A program made the position numbers and the translations under genes. A stretch of DNA of 18,150 bases, from positions 1-18,150 of the forward strand of contig CALHVB010000051.1 of the NCBI GenBank assembly GCA_938039345.1, written 5' to 3'. The notes under the pieces were generated by a model that was given only the letters and a program-made list of their open reading frames with translations, was not told the origin of the DNA and did not search any database. Of this stretch, positions 7,163 to 14,921 are shown piece by piece; position 1 is the first letter of the stretch, and every line of letters starts with the position of its first letter. The stretch comes from an uncultured Sediminicola sp. GTDB lineage: Bacteria > Bacteroidota > Bacteroidia > Flavobacteriales > Flavobacteriaceae.

Positions 7163-8435
7163 AACAGCTATAAAGAGAATTGACTGGTTTTGTATTCTAC
7201 TCTATGCATTACTTGTAATTATTGGTTTTACAAATATATATTCTAGTACATTTTCCGAAGAGAGTACCTCTATCTTTAATTTTAGTAAAATATATGGCAA
7301 ACAACTAATATTTATTGGCATAAGCATTGTTGCCATTATTATTATTTTAGCACTAGAAGTTAATTTTTACGAACGCTTTTCCAGTGTATTATATTCCATT
7401 TCTTTGGTATCACTAGCTGGCCTTTTTGTTTTTGGAAAAACTGTAGCCGGAGCAACATCTTGGTATAACTTAGGCTTCTTCAGCCTTCAGCCTTCAGAAT
7501 TAGCAAAAGTAGGAACAGCATTAGCCTTAGCTAAATATTTAAGTGATATACAGACAGATATTAAACGCAAGAAGGACCAATTTTATGCCTTTCTAATATT
7601 ATTGATTCCTGCTTTTTTAGTAATTCCACAACCAGACCCTGGAAGTGCTTTAGTATTCTTTGCTTTAATTTTTGTAATATTTAGAGAAGGGCTATCATTA
7701 ATATATTTAGGACTTACTTTATTTACTATCCTAATTTTTGTAGCAACGCTAATGTTTGGCACAACATGGGTAGGAGTTTCTATAGGATTATTAATGGCTT
7801 TATTTTATTTATTTAAAAAGAAAACCACAAAAATTCCTATTATACCAACCGTATCTTTTTATGCAATTGTTCTTGTTTTTTCTTTATCTGTAAACTTTGT
7901 ATTTAACTCTGTTTTTGAACAACGCCATAGGGATCGTTTTAGCTTATGGTTGCGCTTAGAAAAAGACCCTAAAAAATTAGAAGAAATTAGAAAAACAATT
8001 GGTTATAACACCGACCAATCTGAAAAAGCTATTGAATCTGGTGGTTTCTTGGGTAAAGGTTTTTTAGAAGGCACCCGTACTAAAGGAGATTTTGTTCCCG
8101 AACAACACAGCGATTATATTTTTAGCACTATTGGAGAAGAGTGGGGTTTTATTGGCACTACTACTGTAATATTACTATTTACAATACTACTACTAAGACT
8201 TGTTTTCTTAGCCGAAAGGCAAAAAAATCCATTCAGTAGAATGTATGGCTATGGAGTAATTTCAATACTTTTTATACATTATTTTATTAACGTAGGTATG
8301 GTAATAGGTATGCTACCAACCATTGGAATTCCATTGCCATTTTTAAGTTACGGAGGCTCATCGTTGTTAGGATTTTCTATCCTTTTGTTTATATTTTTAA
8401 AATTAGATGCGAATAGATTAAATGAATGGAATTAA
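7152..8435 (+). CDS. rodA: SEDS peptidoglycan glycosyltransferase RodA
   Basis: The 427-aa polytopic inner-membrane protein polymerises lipid II into glycan strands with PBP2. SEDS signatures are present: QPSE (113-116), PDPGSALVF (161-169), the extracellular PEQHSDYIF loop (316-324) and the C-terminal LPFLSYGGSS motif. About ten membrane segments are visible. The loop around residues 255-300 is long and charged, as in other Bacteroidota RodA proteins. It begins within the last 11 nt of mrdA and is the last gene of the operon. Its stop overlaps the stop of the convergent endonuclease gene. The QPSE region is encoded on a 7-bp tandem repeat (7479-7497). Confidence 0.95.
   Translation: MLGRTAIKRIDWFCILLYALLVIIGFTNIYSSTFSEESTSIFNFSKIYGKQLIFIGISIVAIIIILALEVNFYERFSSVLYSISLVSLAGLFVFGKTVAGATSWYNLGFFSLQPSELAKVGTALALAKYLSDIQTDIKRKKDQFYAFLILLIPAFLVIPQPDPGSALVFFALIFVIFREGLSLIYLGLTLFTILIFVATLMFGTTWVGVSIGLLMALFYLFKKKTTKIPIIPTVSFYAIVLVFSLSVNFVFNSVFEQRHRDRFSLWLRLEKDPKKLEEIRKTIGYNTDQSEKAIESGGFLGKGFLEGTRTKGDFVPEQHSDYIFSTIGEEWGFIGTTTVILLFTILLLRLVFLAERQKNPFSRMYGYGVISILFIHYFINVGMVIGMLPTIGIPLPFLSYGGSSLLGFSILLFIFLKLDANRLNEWN
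7479..7497 (+). repeat. 7-bp tandem repeat inside rodA (TTCAGCC, 2.7 copies)
   Basis: Two full TTCAGCC units and a third TTCAG follow one another and encode F-S-L-Q-P-S, the conserved SEDS QPSE region. The unit is not a multiple of three, so gain or loss of one copy would frameshift rodA. Confidence 0.8.
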
Positions 8436-8450
8436 AATTTCCATTCGTTT
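8420..8450 (+). terminator. Hairpin over the convergent rodA/endonuclease stops, probable rodA terminator
   Basis: Arms at 8420-8431 and 8439-8450 pair over 12 positions with one T-G wobble around a 7-nt loop that contains both stop codons. On the plus strand the stem runs into a T-rich stretch (8448-8452). The stem lies within the last codons of both genes. The minus-strand side has only a weak T tail, so termination of the nuclease transcript is less clear. Confidence 0.55.
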
Positions 8451-9232
8451 TTAACAACCTTACTTTCTAGCTTTTCTTCTATTGAATCTGGTACTTTTTT
8501 AAAAAAATCTATTCCTGTAATTTCTTCTATCTTGTTTACAGGAACCGCAAATTTATCAAGTGGCTTCGTACTTTCTTTATGAGGAAATAGAAAAGCTATC
8601 ATCTTAATTCTATCATTATCTTTTCTTGCTACAATCTTATAAAAATATTTAGGTATTGCAACATCTTCATCACCTATAGCAAATAACCCTTTTTCTAAAA
8701 CACCCCCTGTTACTACATACACCTCATTATATTTTTTTGTCCAGTAGCGTACTTTCTGTTCTAGCCTATTCCATATACCAGCGTTAAATGCATTATCCTG
8801 CGGGCTTATATTACTAGTATAAAAAGTTTCATTATAAGCATATTTAGAGAACCTACGATCTCCTGCTGGGCACAAATGCCCCCTATCATAACCAGAACGT
8901 TTATAATTACGCCAATCAGCAGATTTTGTTTTTACTTTTGGATCCTCAATAAAGTAAGGGCGTTTACGATCATCATAAGTAAGATGTTCTTTTTTTAATG
9001 TATAAGCGACCCATTCTGCTTGCTCATATGCCTCATGATAAGATAATGAAAAATGATTGTGATGTACTATACTTCCTGTTGTAGAACTGGGCAAAAAATC
9101 TTTTACAATTTCAGTTCCTCTTTCTTCTCCCTCCGGCACGGTATAAGTATCTGGCGTATAAAAATTTTCAAAAAGCCAAAAACCTACAACACAAATTAAA
9201 ACTAATATAGAATATACTTGCTTGCTTTTCAT
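8432..9232 (-). CDS. Membrane-anchored DNA/RNA non-specific endonuclease (NUC1 family)
   Basis: The 266-aa protein has an N-terminal hydrophobic segment (about 6-22) that acts as a signal anchor or signal peptide, placing the nuclease domain outside the cytoplasm. The domain carries the full NUC1 signature. D116-R-G-H119 holds the catalytic base His, and N150 and E158 match Serratia nuclease Asn119 and Glu127 by spacing. N141 lies in NISPQ. Family members cut DNA and RNA with a metal bound by the Asn. Roles could include nutrient scavenging, biofilm DNA turnover or defence; the sequence does not decide. Its stop overlaps that of rodA, and it diverges from the YwqK-repeat gene with 83 nt between starts. 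No clear -7 element was found upstream. Confidence 0.92.
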   Translation of the reverse strand: MKSKQVYSILVLICVVGFWLFENFYTPDTYTVPEGEERGTEIVKDFLPSSTTGSIVHHNHFSLSYHEAYEQAEWVAYTLKKEHLTYDDRKRPYFIEDPKVKTKSADWRNYKRSGYDRGHLCPAGDRRFSKYAYNETFYTSNISPQDNAFNAGIWNRLEQKVRYWTKKYNEVYVVTGGVLEKGLFAIGDEDVAIPKYFYKIVARKDNDRIKMIAFLFPHKESTKPLDKFAVPVNKIEEITGIDFFKKVPDSIEEKLESKVVKNEWKF

Positions 9233-9282
9233 TCGGCTAAATTAAAAAACGCTTCAATATAACAAACAGAATATTTTTTATA

Positions 9283-9290
9283 TATTATTG
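9283..9290 (+). promoter_or_regulatory. Possible -7 element (TATTATTG) for the YwqK-repeat gene
   Basis: The octamer departs from TAnnTTTG at one base and lies 25 nt before the ATG at 9316, in the divergent gap with the endonuclease gene. No -33 TTG was seen. Confidence 0.3.
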
Positions 9291-9315
9291 CAATGAATTA
9301 AAACAGACTTACAAA

Positions 9316-11865
9316 ATGATTGGTGGCTTAATTTTAAAAAGAATAACTAGCCTTATTATATTATTAATATGTTATAATAACGCACTAGCGCAACAAGATA
9401 CATTATGGTATAACGCTAAATGGAAATTATCCAAAAAAACAGAAGCTAGCTTTTATAGACCACCAATTAAACCCGAAGGTAATTTATTTAAAATTAAAGA
9501 TTATTACAAGTCTGGTGAGCTGCAAATGAATGCAGTATCTAAATATGCTGATAAAGATTATTGGGAAGGTTTAGTTACTTGGTATAACAAAGATGGTAGT
9601 ATTTACCAAGAAGGCCACTACAAAGACAATAAATTACACGGAGAATATACCAACTATTACAAGGAAAAAAAATTACTAGCTAATTATAAAAACGGACAAT
9701 ACGTAAACGGACAAACAAATATAAATTGCAGAACATACTATATCTATTTAACCGAAATTAATGACGGTTTTAAAAGAATATACCATAATGGAGATTTAAA
9801 TGGATTACGCTACGAAGAATATTTAGATAAAGACAAAAAAATAAAATACACTAAATATTATGATGCTAATGGAAAACTCTTGGGCGAATCTAAAAGTACT
9901 TCTGATGGCTCAAAAGTAGGCATAGAAATATTATATAACTATAATCCATTCTCTATATCTAATATTCAATACTATTCTAAAGCAGGAACATATTTAGGCT
10001 CTTCTGTTTACTACAACAACGGAACTTTAAGAGAAAAATTTGAACAAGAACCTAGCTATAAAACAACCTATTATAACACAAACGGAGAAGAATTAGGGAG
10101 CTTAACTTATAGAATGAAAAATTCTTATTTAAAAGCTGAAAATGGGACTAAATATAGCTTTGAATCAAAATATAATATTAAAAAAGCAAATGAAACTGGC
10201 GAAACATGGCCTATCTCTATAACTACCTATAAAGATGGGCTTACAACCAAATTTGAAGAGAAATACAAAGACCAAAGTACTAAGGCGCTATTTACCTATG
10301 AAAATGGCTATAGACTTTTAGATCTTTTCTACGATGAAAAAGGCAAAGAAATATCTCGTTTAACCTACAAAGATTACAAACCATTTAATGGAATACAATT
10401 TAAAAGAGATGTTAAAAGAACCTATAAAGAAGGCATATTATTAGAAGAAATAAAGTATTATGCTAACACTAAAAAGCAATTTATGGTATTAAAAAATGCC
10501 ATAGAGACATATTATGATCTTAATAGTGAGGTTTTAGGCTCTTTAACACTAAACATAGACAATTATAATAGTCCTGAAAATGGCACTAGATACAGCCAAT
10601 ATAATGGAACAATTGAAAGAATTGAAGAATACAAAGATGGCGTACGCATTAAATTAACCTCCTTTAAAAAGAACACTAAAGACAAGTCTTTTAAAACCAT
10701 AGAATTATATGATGATAGTGGTTATAGTAAAATAAAAGAAATAAAATTTTATAGCAACGGAAAAATAAAAAGTGAAATAAATTACAAAAAATACACCCCA
10801 ATCACTGGTATCTATTTTAATAACAAGGGAGAAGAAATAGGCCGATATAATTACAAAACTAAAGAAGGAAAACGTTACGAATTTTTCTATAATTCTGACC
10901 AAATAAAAGAAATAGAAGAAGTAGTAAATAATAAATTGGTTCGTAATGTTACTTATATTGAGTCTTATAACAATCAAAAAAAAACATATGAATATATAAT
11001 AATTAAAGACATTGATAATTCTAAAGATGCTAAATTTTATAACAAATATGGAGAGCTAATAGCCAAAGCCAGTTTTAAAAACGGTGAACTAGATAACGGA
11101 ACTATTTACAACGAAAGAGACAGAGAACTTTACCATTTAAAAGAAGGGTTAAAAAACGGGAAGTACACTAAATATTATTACAATGAAAAAATACTAGAGG
11201 AAGGTAACTTTAAAAATGATTTAAAAGAAGGTGTTTTTACAGCATACAGCAGCTCGGGTTCAAAAACCTCTACTGTAAACTTTACAAATAATAAAAAAGA
11301 GGGAGAGGCCATTTATTATAATGCAAATGGAGATGTATTAAGTAAAATGATTTATAAAGACGACCTACCTTATTCTGGAAAAAAAACAACACATAGCGAG
11401 TACAATAAAAGTTACAAAGAAGAAACTTATACTAATGGCAACATCATACAATCTATAGATGCCAAAAAGGAAGGAAAAACTATTACCAATTACGCTAATA
11501 AAACTTCCAAAGAGGTTATTAAATATAATGAAAACAACCAGAAAATTTTAAGCTACAACTTAAAAAACGAGCAATTAGAAGGGAAAGTTATCTCATATAA
11601 CGATAAAGAAAAAATTATAAGAACTGCAGAATTTGAAGACGGAAAATTAATAAATGGCACCGTAAGAATAAAAGGAGACTCCTACAATAACAAAGAAGAC
11701 TATTTATTATTAACCAGAACAGATTCCACTTTTTCTGTAAAAAAATATAACACCAAAGGTTTAGAGTACGAGGCCACTGAAAATATTGAAAAAGGAATGC
11801 GCTTACAACACTTAAACAAACTAAGCTCTAGGATAAATTATATCTATCACACAGATTTAGAATAA
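9316..11865 (+). CDS. Large secreted YwqK/MORN-2 repeat protein
   Basis: The 849-aa protein has a signal peptide (about 8-25, probably cleaved after ALA) and then an almost continuous array of degenerate repeats of the form YY-x-NG-x-L...Y-K-x-G/N-x-x-x-G. This is the MORN_2/YwqK antitoxin-type repeat (PF07661-like). The clearest copies are at about 86-130, 577-600 and 612-683. Longer related blocks begin near 251, 397 and 499 (YYNTNGEELGSL, YYDLNSEVLGSL, YFNNKGEEIGRY), suggesting internal duplication. The last 60 residues lose the pattern. Composition is rich in Lys, Tyr, Asn and Glu, with no catalytic motif. Such proteins are predicted beta-rich ligand or surface binders; the function is unknown. 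The first in-frame Met fits the signal peptide, and the next is at residue 71. Confidence 0.85.
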   Translation: MIGGLILKRITSLIILLICYNNALAQQDTLWYNAKWKLSKKTEASFYRPPIKPEGNLFKIKDYYKSGELQMNAVSKYADKDYWEGLVTWYNKDGSIYQEGHYKDNKLHGEYTNYYKEKKLLANYKNGQYVNGQTNINCRTYYIYLTEINDGFKRIYHNGDLNGLRYEEYLDKDKKIKYTKYYDANGKLLGESKSTSDGSKVGIEILYNYNPFSISNIQYYSKAGTYLGSSVYYNNGTLREKFEQEPSYKTTYYNTNGEELGSLTYRMKNSYLKAENGTKYSFESKYNIKKANETGETWPISITTYKDGLTTKFEEKYKDQSTKALFTYENGYRLLDLFYDEKGKEISRLTYKDYKPFNGIQFKRDVKRTYKEGILLEEIKYYANTKKQFMVLKNAIETYYDLNSEVLGSLTLNIDNYNSPENGTRYSQYNGTIERIEEYKDGVRIKLTSFKKNTKDKSFKTIELYDDSGYSKIKEIKFYSNGKIKSEINYKKYTPITGIYFNNKGEEIGRYNYKTKEGKRYEFFYNSDQIKEIEEVVNNKLVRNVTYIESYNNQKKTYEYIIIKDIDNSKDAKFYNKYGELIAKASFKNGELDNGTIYNERDRELYHLKEGLKNGKYTKYYYNEKILEEGNFKNDLKEGVFTAYSSSGSKTSTVNFTNNKKEGEAIYYNANGDVLSKMIYKDDLPYSGKKTTHSEYNKSYKEETYTNGNIIQSIDAKKEGKTITNYANKTSKEVIKYNENNQKILSYNLKNEQLEGKVISYNDKEKIIRTAEFEDGKLINGTVRIKGDSYNNKEDYLLLTRTDSTFSVKKYNTKGLEYEATENIEKGMRLQHLNKLSSRINYIYHTDLE

Positions 11866-11892
11866 TAACATATAAAATCTATTAAAAAACAA

Positions 11893-11920
11893 TTGATATT
11901 AAGTGGTTTTATTCTCTTTG
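11893..11920 (+). promoter_or_regulatory. Probable promoter of the decayed acetyltransferase gene
   Basis: TTG at 11893-11895 and TCTCTTTG at 11913-11920 (one mismatch to TAnnTTTG) are 17 nt apart, close to the Bacteroidota -33/-7 layout, and lie 31 nt before the ATG at 11952. This is one of the few places here with both elements. Confidence 0.4.
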
Positions 11921-11951
11921 CGACAACCAATTGCCACAAGTTAAGAATTAG

Positions 11952-12497
11952 ATGAAATACTTACTGCAAAACCAAGAAACTGAACGAATTCTATTTAGAA
12001 AAATAGAATTATCAGATTTTAATGATTAGTTAGAATTTCATAAAAACCCCATAACTTCTAGATATTGGATCGCAGAATTAAAAAGTCCAGAAATTGAATG
12101 TAGCAATTGGTATGCAAAACAATTTCATCGTTATGATAATAATTTAGGAGGAATGAATGCTTTAATTGAAAAAACAATCTAGAAAACTAATTGGACACAG
12201 TGGACTTTTAATACAACAGGTTGGCAAAATATCTGAATTAGAAATTACTTATTCGCTTTTGCCTAAATTTTGGAATAAAGGATTTGCAACCGAAGCTGGA
12301 GAAAATGTAGAGACTTTGCTTTTAAAAACAATTTTTCGGACTCTATTATTTCCATAATAAGCGTAACAAATAAACCTTCTGAAAATATTGCTATAAAAAA
12401 TGGGATGAGAATAGATAAAGTAACTACATATAATGGCAACAAGGTAAATATATTCCGAAGTAATAAATTAGAATGGAATAAAATACAACAACCCTAA
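11952..12497 (+). pseudogene. Decayed GNAT (RimJ/RimL-type) acetyltransferase
   Basis: A once continuous reading frame of about 180 codons is recognisable in three pieces. Piece one starts at ATG 11952 and hits TAG at 12027-12029, in a context (F-N-D-stop-L-E-F-H) where GNAT relatives have Trp, so TGG to TAG is likely. After a second in-frame TAG near 12180, the homology moves to the next frame. It reads KLIGHSGLLI, then the YSLLPKFWNKGFATEA acetyl-CoA-binding region. Around 12300-12312 it returns to the original frame (DFAFKNNFSDSIIS...TNKPSENIAIKNGM) and ends at TAA 12495-12497. The two frameshifts compensate, but the stop codons remain, so no full protein can be made. The gene lies between the YwqK-repeat gene and the 60-bp palindrome. 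The C-terminal 'SENxAxKNGM' motif is typical of GNAT proteins that acetylate small molecules or protein N-termini. Confidence 0.88.
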
Positions 12498-12498
12498 C

Positions 12499-12558
12499 TT
12501 AACACATAAAAAAAATCCAGTAAAACATATGTTTTACTGGATTTTTTTTATGTGTTAA
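12499..12558. terminator. 60-bp perfect palindrome, probable bidirectional terminator
   Basis: Arms 12499-12528 and 12529-12558 are exact reverse complements with no spacer and CATATG at the centre. In RNA the core TCCAGTAAAAC/GTTTTACTGGA forms a stem followed by eight U on either strand, so it can end both the protease transcript (its stop is 11 nt away) and rightward transcription from the acetyltransferase remnant. Pairing continues past the U tract through a further A8-U8 and TTAACACAT/ATGTGTTAA block. Confidence 0.8.
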
Positions 12559-12568
12559 AACTATATGG

Positions 12569-14704
12569 TTATCCTTTTATACTCACTAATTTAGAAGGAT
12601 TAATAGCATTTGCTTTTAAATCCTCTAAAACATTAATAGCCTCTTCTACATACACATCTTTCGCTAAATTTTTATGCCAACGATCTCTTTTTTCTCTTAA
12701 AATAGAATCTTGTGTAAATAATTCTTTCTCGTACTTTAAAGATTCAAAAGTAAGGTGCGAGTCATAATCAGAAAGCTTTTTAAAGTAATTAATCTTCTCT
12801 TTATCTTTTTCTAATTCAACTTTATATTCTTTATACTTAAGGGTAACAATAGTTTCTTCTTGCTGCTCTTTTAGCCATTTTGCATTTTCCTCGATTAGTT
12901 TTATCTGAGTGTTTCCTTCCATACGCTTCATACTATTTTCTACGGTATGTTCGTAATCGATATATCCGTCCCAAGGCGAATAATTGGCTGGTGAAATTTT
13001 ATCCCATGCTAAAGGATTCTGTTGATCTCTCTCTCCTAAATCTATATAGCTATATCTGTCTGGTACAACAACATCACTCTTAACACCTTCTAACTGTGTA
13101 GAACCTCCATTAATTCTATAAAACTTCTGTGTAGTTAATTTAATTGCCCCTAAATCTCCATGCTCATTACTACGAACAATGTTTTCTAAAGGAATTACAT
13201 TTTGCACAGTACCTTTTCCAAAAGTTTGTTTACTTCCTATTACTACAGCTCTTTTATAATCTTGCATAGCTGCTGCTAATATTTCTGATGCCGAAGCAGA
13301 TAATTCGTTTACCAGAATAACTAATGGCCCATCCCACTGTATACGCTCATCTTTATCATCGTGTACTTCTTTGCGTTGTCCAGAAGAACGTACTTGTACA
13401 ATTGGTCCGTCTTTAATAAAAAGACCTGCCATTTCTACAACAGTTCTAAGAGAACCACCTCCGTTATCTCTTAAATCTAATATTAAGCCTTCTGCACCTT
13501 CTTGTTTTAACCTTTCTACTTCTTTAGCTACATCTGTAGCGGCATTTCTTTTATTATAATCTTCAAAATCTACATAAAATTTTGGTAGATTAATTAAACC
13601 AAACTTTTTATCATTATGCTTTACCGTTGCAGATTTAGCATACGATTCTTCTAACTCTACAATATCTCTTGTAATAGATATAATCTCAACAGAACCATCT
13701 ACTTTTTTAATTGTTAAATCTACGACAGTACCTTTAGGTCCTTTTATTAATTTAATAGCATCGTCTAAACGCATTCCAACAATATTAACTGGCTCTTCCC
13801 CATCCTGACCCACTTTTATTATCTCATCGCCAACTTCAATCTGTTGATCGCGCCATACCGGACCTCCAGATATAACTTCTACAATTTTAGTTTGGTCTTT
13901 CTTTTTTTGTAATCTAGCTCCAATACCTTCAAACTTACCAGACATACTAGTATCAAACTTTTCTTTATCATCCGGAGCAAAATAGTATGTATGCGGATCA
14001 AACTTATCTACAATTGTATTTATGTATTGTACAAACCAATCTTTACGTTCTAAATCGGCCACAAAATCAAAGAAATCATCTAAAGTAGATTTTGTAGATT
14101 CTCTTGATTGCTTTTCTGCATCTTTTAGGCTTGTTGCAATCCCTTCTTCAAATTTGTTTTCGTTTTTAGCTTTCTTATAATCTGCTATTTTAGAATCATA
14201 AGTATCTATAGTAGCATATTTTAATTGCTTTCTCCAGCGCTCTTTTAACTCTTTTTTTGAAATTGCAAATTTCTGCTCTTCATAATCTATATTAATAGTT
14301 TCATCTAAATTATAGTTAAAAGGCTTTTTTAATACATCTTCGTATATAACTTTAGCCTCTGCCATACGCTTTATAAGGCGTTCGTGTACCAAATTAAAGA
14401 AACTAATATCTGTATTCTTAATCTGATCATCGATTTGAAACTTATACTTTTCAAAATATTTAATATCTTCTTCTAAAAAATATCTTTTGGTTGGATCTAC
14501 CACACTTATAAAATCCTCGAAAACACTTACCGAAAAATCGTCATTAATATCTTTTGGTTGGTAGTGTCCTTTTTCTAAAACATATGCTATAAGATCTAGA
14601 AGTAATTTATCTTTATCATTAGTCTCAAAAGATTTATTGGTAAAACTGCAAGAAGCTACCGCTGCAAACATCAGCAATAACAGGTAGGTTAAATTCTTTT
14701 TCAT
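12569..14704 (-). CDS. prc: Tail-specific protease, lipoprotein form (carboxy-terminal processing peptidase, S41)
   Basis: From ATG 14704 the protein has 711 residues. The N-terminus KKNLTYLLLLMFAAVASC is a lipoprotein signal with C19 as the lipidated residue. An upstream in-frame ATG at 14746 would add 14 charged residues before the signal and is unlikely. Domain order: helical N-terminal TSP domain (about 30-235), PDZ domain (about 253-335, starting near GKFEGIGARL), S41 protease domain with LDLRDNGGGS (409-418) and catalytic S471 in SASASE, D482 and K497 in FGKGTVQ. A charged helical C-terminal domain follows (about 590-695). S471/D482/K497 match E. coli Prc Ser430/Asp441/Lys455 apart from one extra residue. 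Prc trims periplasmic proteins from the C-terminus, including peptidoglycan enzymes in E. coli. It is monocistronic and ends 11 nt from the 60-bp palindrome. Confidence 0.95.
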   Translation of the reverse strand: MKKNLTYLLLLMFAAVASCSFTNKSFETNDKDKLLLDLIAYVLEKGHYQPKDINDDFSVSVFEDFISVVDPTKRYFLEEDIKYFEKYKFQIDDQIKNTDISFFNLVHERLIKRMAEAKVIYEDVLKKPFNYNLDETINIDYEEQKFAISKKELKERWRKQLKYATIDTYDSKIADYKKAKNENKFEEGIATSLKDAEKQSRESTKSTLDDFFDFVADLERKDWFVQYINTIVDKFDPHTYYFAPDDKEKFDTSMSGKFEGIGARLQKKKDQTKIVEVISGGPVWRDQQIEVGDEIIKVGQDGEEPVNIVGMRLDDAIKLIKGPKGTVVDLTIKKVDGSVEIISITRDIVELEESYAKSATVKHNDKKFGLINLPKFYVDFEDYNKRNAATDVAKEVERLKQEGAEGLILDLRDNGGGSLRTVVEMAGLFIKDGPIVQVRSSGQRKEVHDDKDERIQWDGPLVILVNELSASASEILAAAMQDYKRAVVIGSKQTFGKGTVQNVIPLENIVRSNEHGDLGAIKLTTQKFYRINGGSTQLEGVKSDVVVPDRYSYIDLGERDQQNPLAWDKISPANYSPWDGYIDYEHTVENSMKRMEGNTQIKLIEENAKWLKEQQEETIVTLKYKEYKVELEKDKEKINYFKKLSDYDSHLTFESLKYEKELFTQDSILREKRDRWHKNLAKDVYVEEAINVLEDLKANAINPSKLVSIKG

Positions 14705-14743
14705 TAATTCAATATTTTTATTAAAAAACTTCCTCATTTGTCT

Positions 14744-14817
14744 CATTATAAGCTTTTAATCTAAGCACAGATTAAGAACTCACTAATATAATGAAAAAAC
14801 CATGCCAGCTTATAATG
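14744..14817 (-). repeat. 11-bp inverted repeat with nested hairpin in the prc leader
   Basis: CATTATAAGCT (14744-14754) and AGCTTATAATG (14807-14817) are exact reverse complements 52 nt apart. Between them TTAATCT/AGATTAA (14756-14762 and 14769-14775) forms a second, 7-bp hairpin. A -7-like octamer on the minus strand (14818-14825, one mismatch) lies directly next to the outer arm, so the whole structure would form in the prc mRNA leader, about 40-110 nt before the ATG. Confidence 0.55.
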
Positions 14818-14849
14818 CAAAAGAATTATTTTAATTTTTCTACTAAACT

Positions 14850-14861
14850 ATTGCTAGCAAT
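14850..14861. promoter_or_regulatory. 12-bp palindrome ATTGCTAGCAAT between prc and surE, possible operator
   Basis: The site is a perfect dyad in the divergent intergenic region, 35 nt before the surE -7 element and upstream of the likely prc start. Such dyads can bind a dimeric regulator. A chance palindrome cannot be excluded. Confidence 0.3.
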
Positions 14862-14895
14862 GCTTTAAAAAATAAAAGGAATCACATTAAAAACG

Positions 14896-14903
14896 TATTT
14901 TTG
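14896..14903 (+). promoter_or_regulatory. -7 promoter element (TATTTTTG) of the surE operon
   Basis: An exact TAnnTTTG match lies 18 nt before the surE ATG at 14922, so the leader would be only about 10-14 nt. No -33 TTG at normal spacing was seen. Confidence 0.55.
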
Positions 14904-14921
14904 ATTCATAAATTATATCTT

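Noticed and set aside
12166..12357. A stand-alone 63-aa gene in the acetyltransferase region
   Set aside because: It starts at a TTG inside the homology, lacks both ends of the GNAT fold and is best explained as the middle fragment of the pseudogene.
12569..14704. Plus-strand frames opposite the protease gene (for example 12552-12767, 12880-13083, 13371-13559)
   Set aside because: They are antisense to a well-supported S41 protease and show no domain, signal or promoter of their own.
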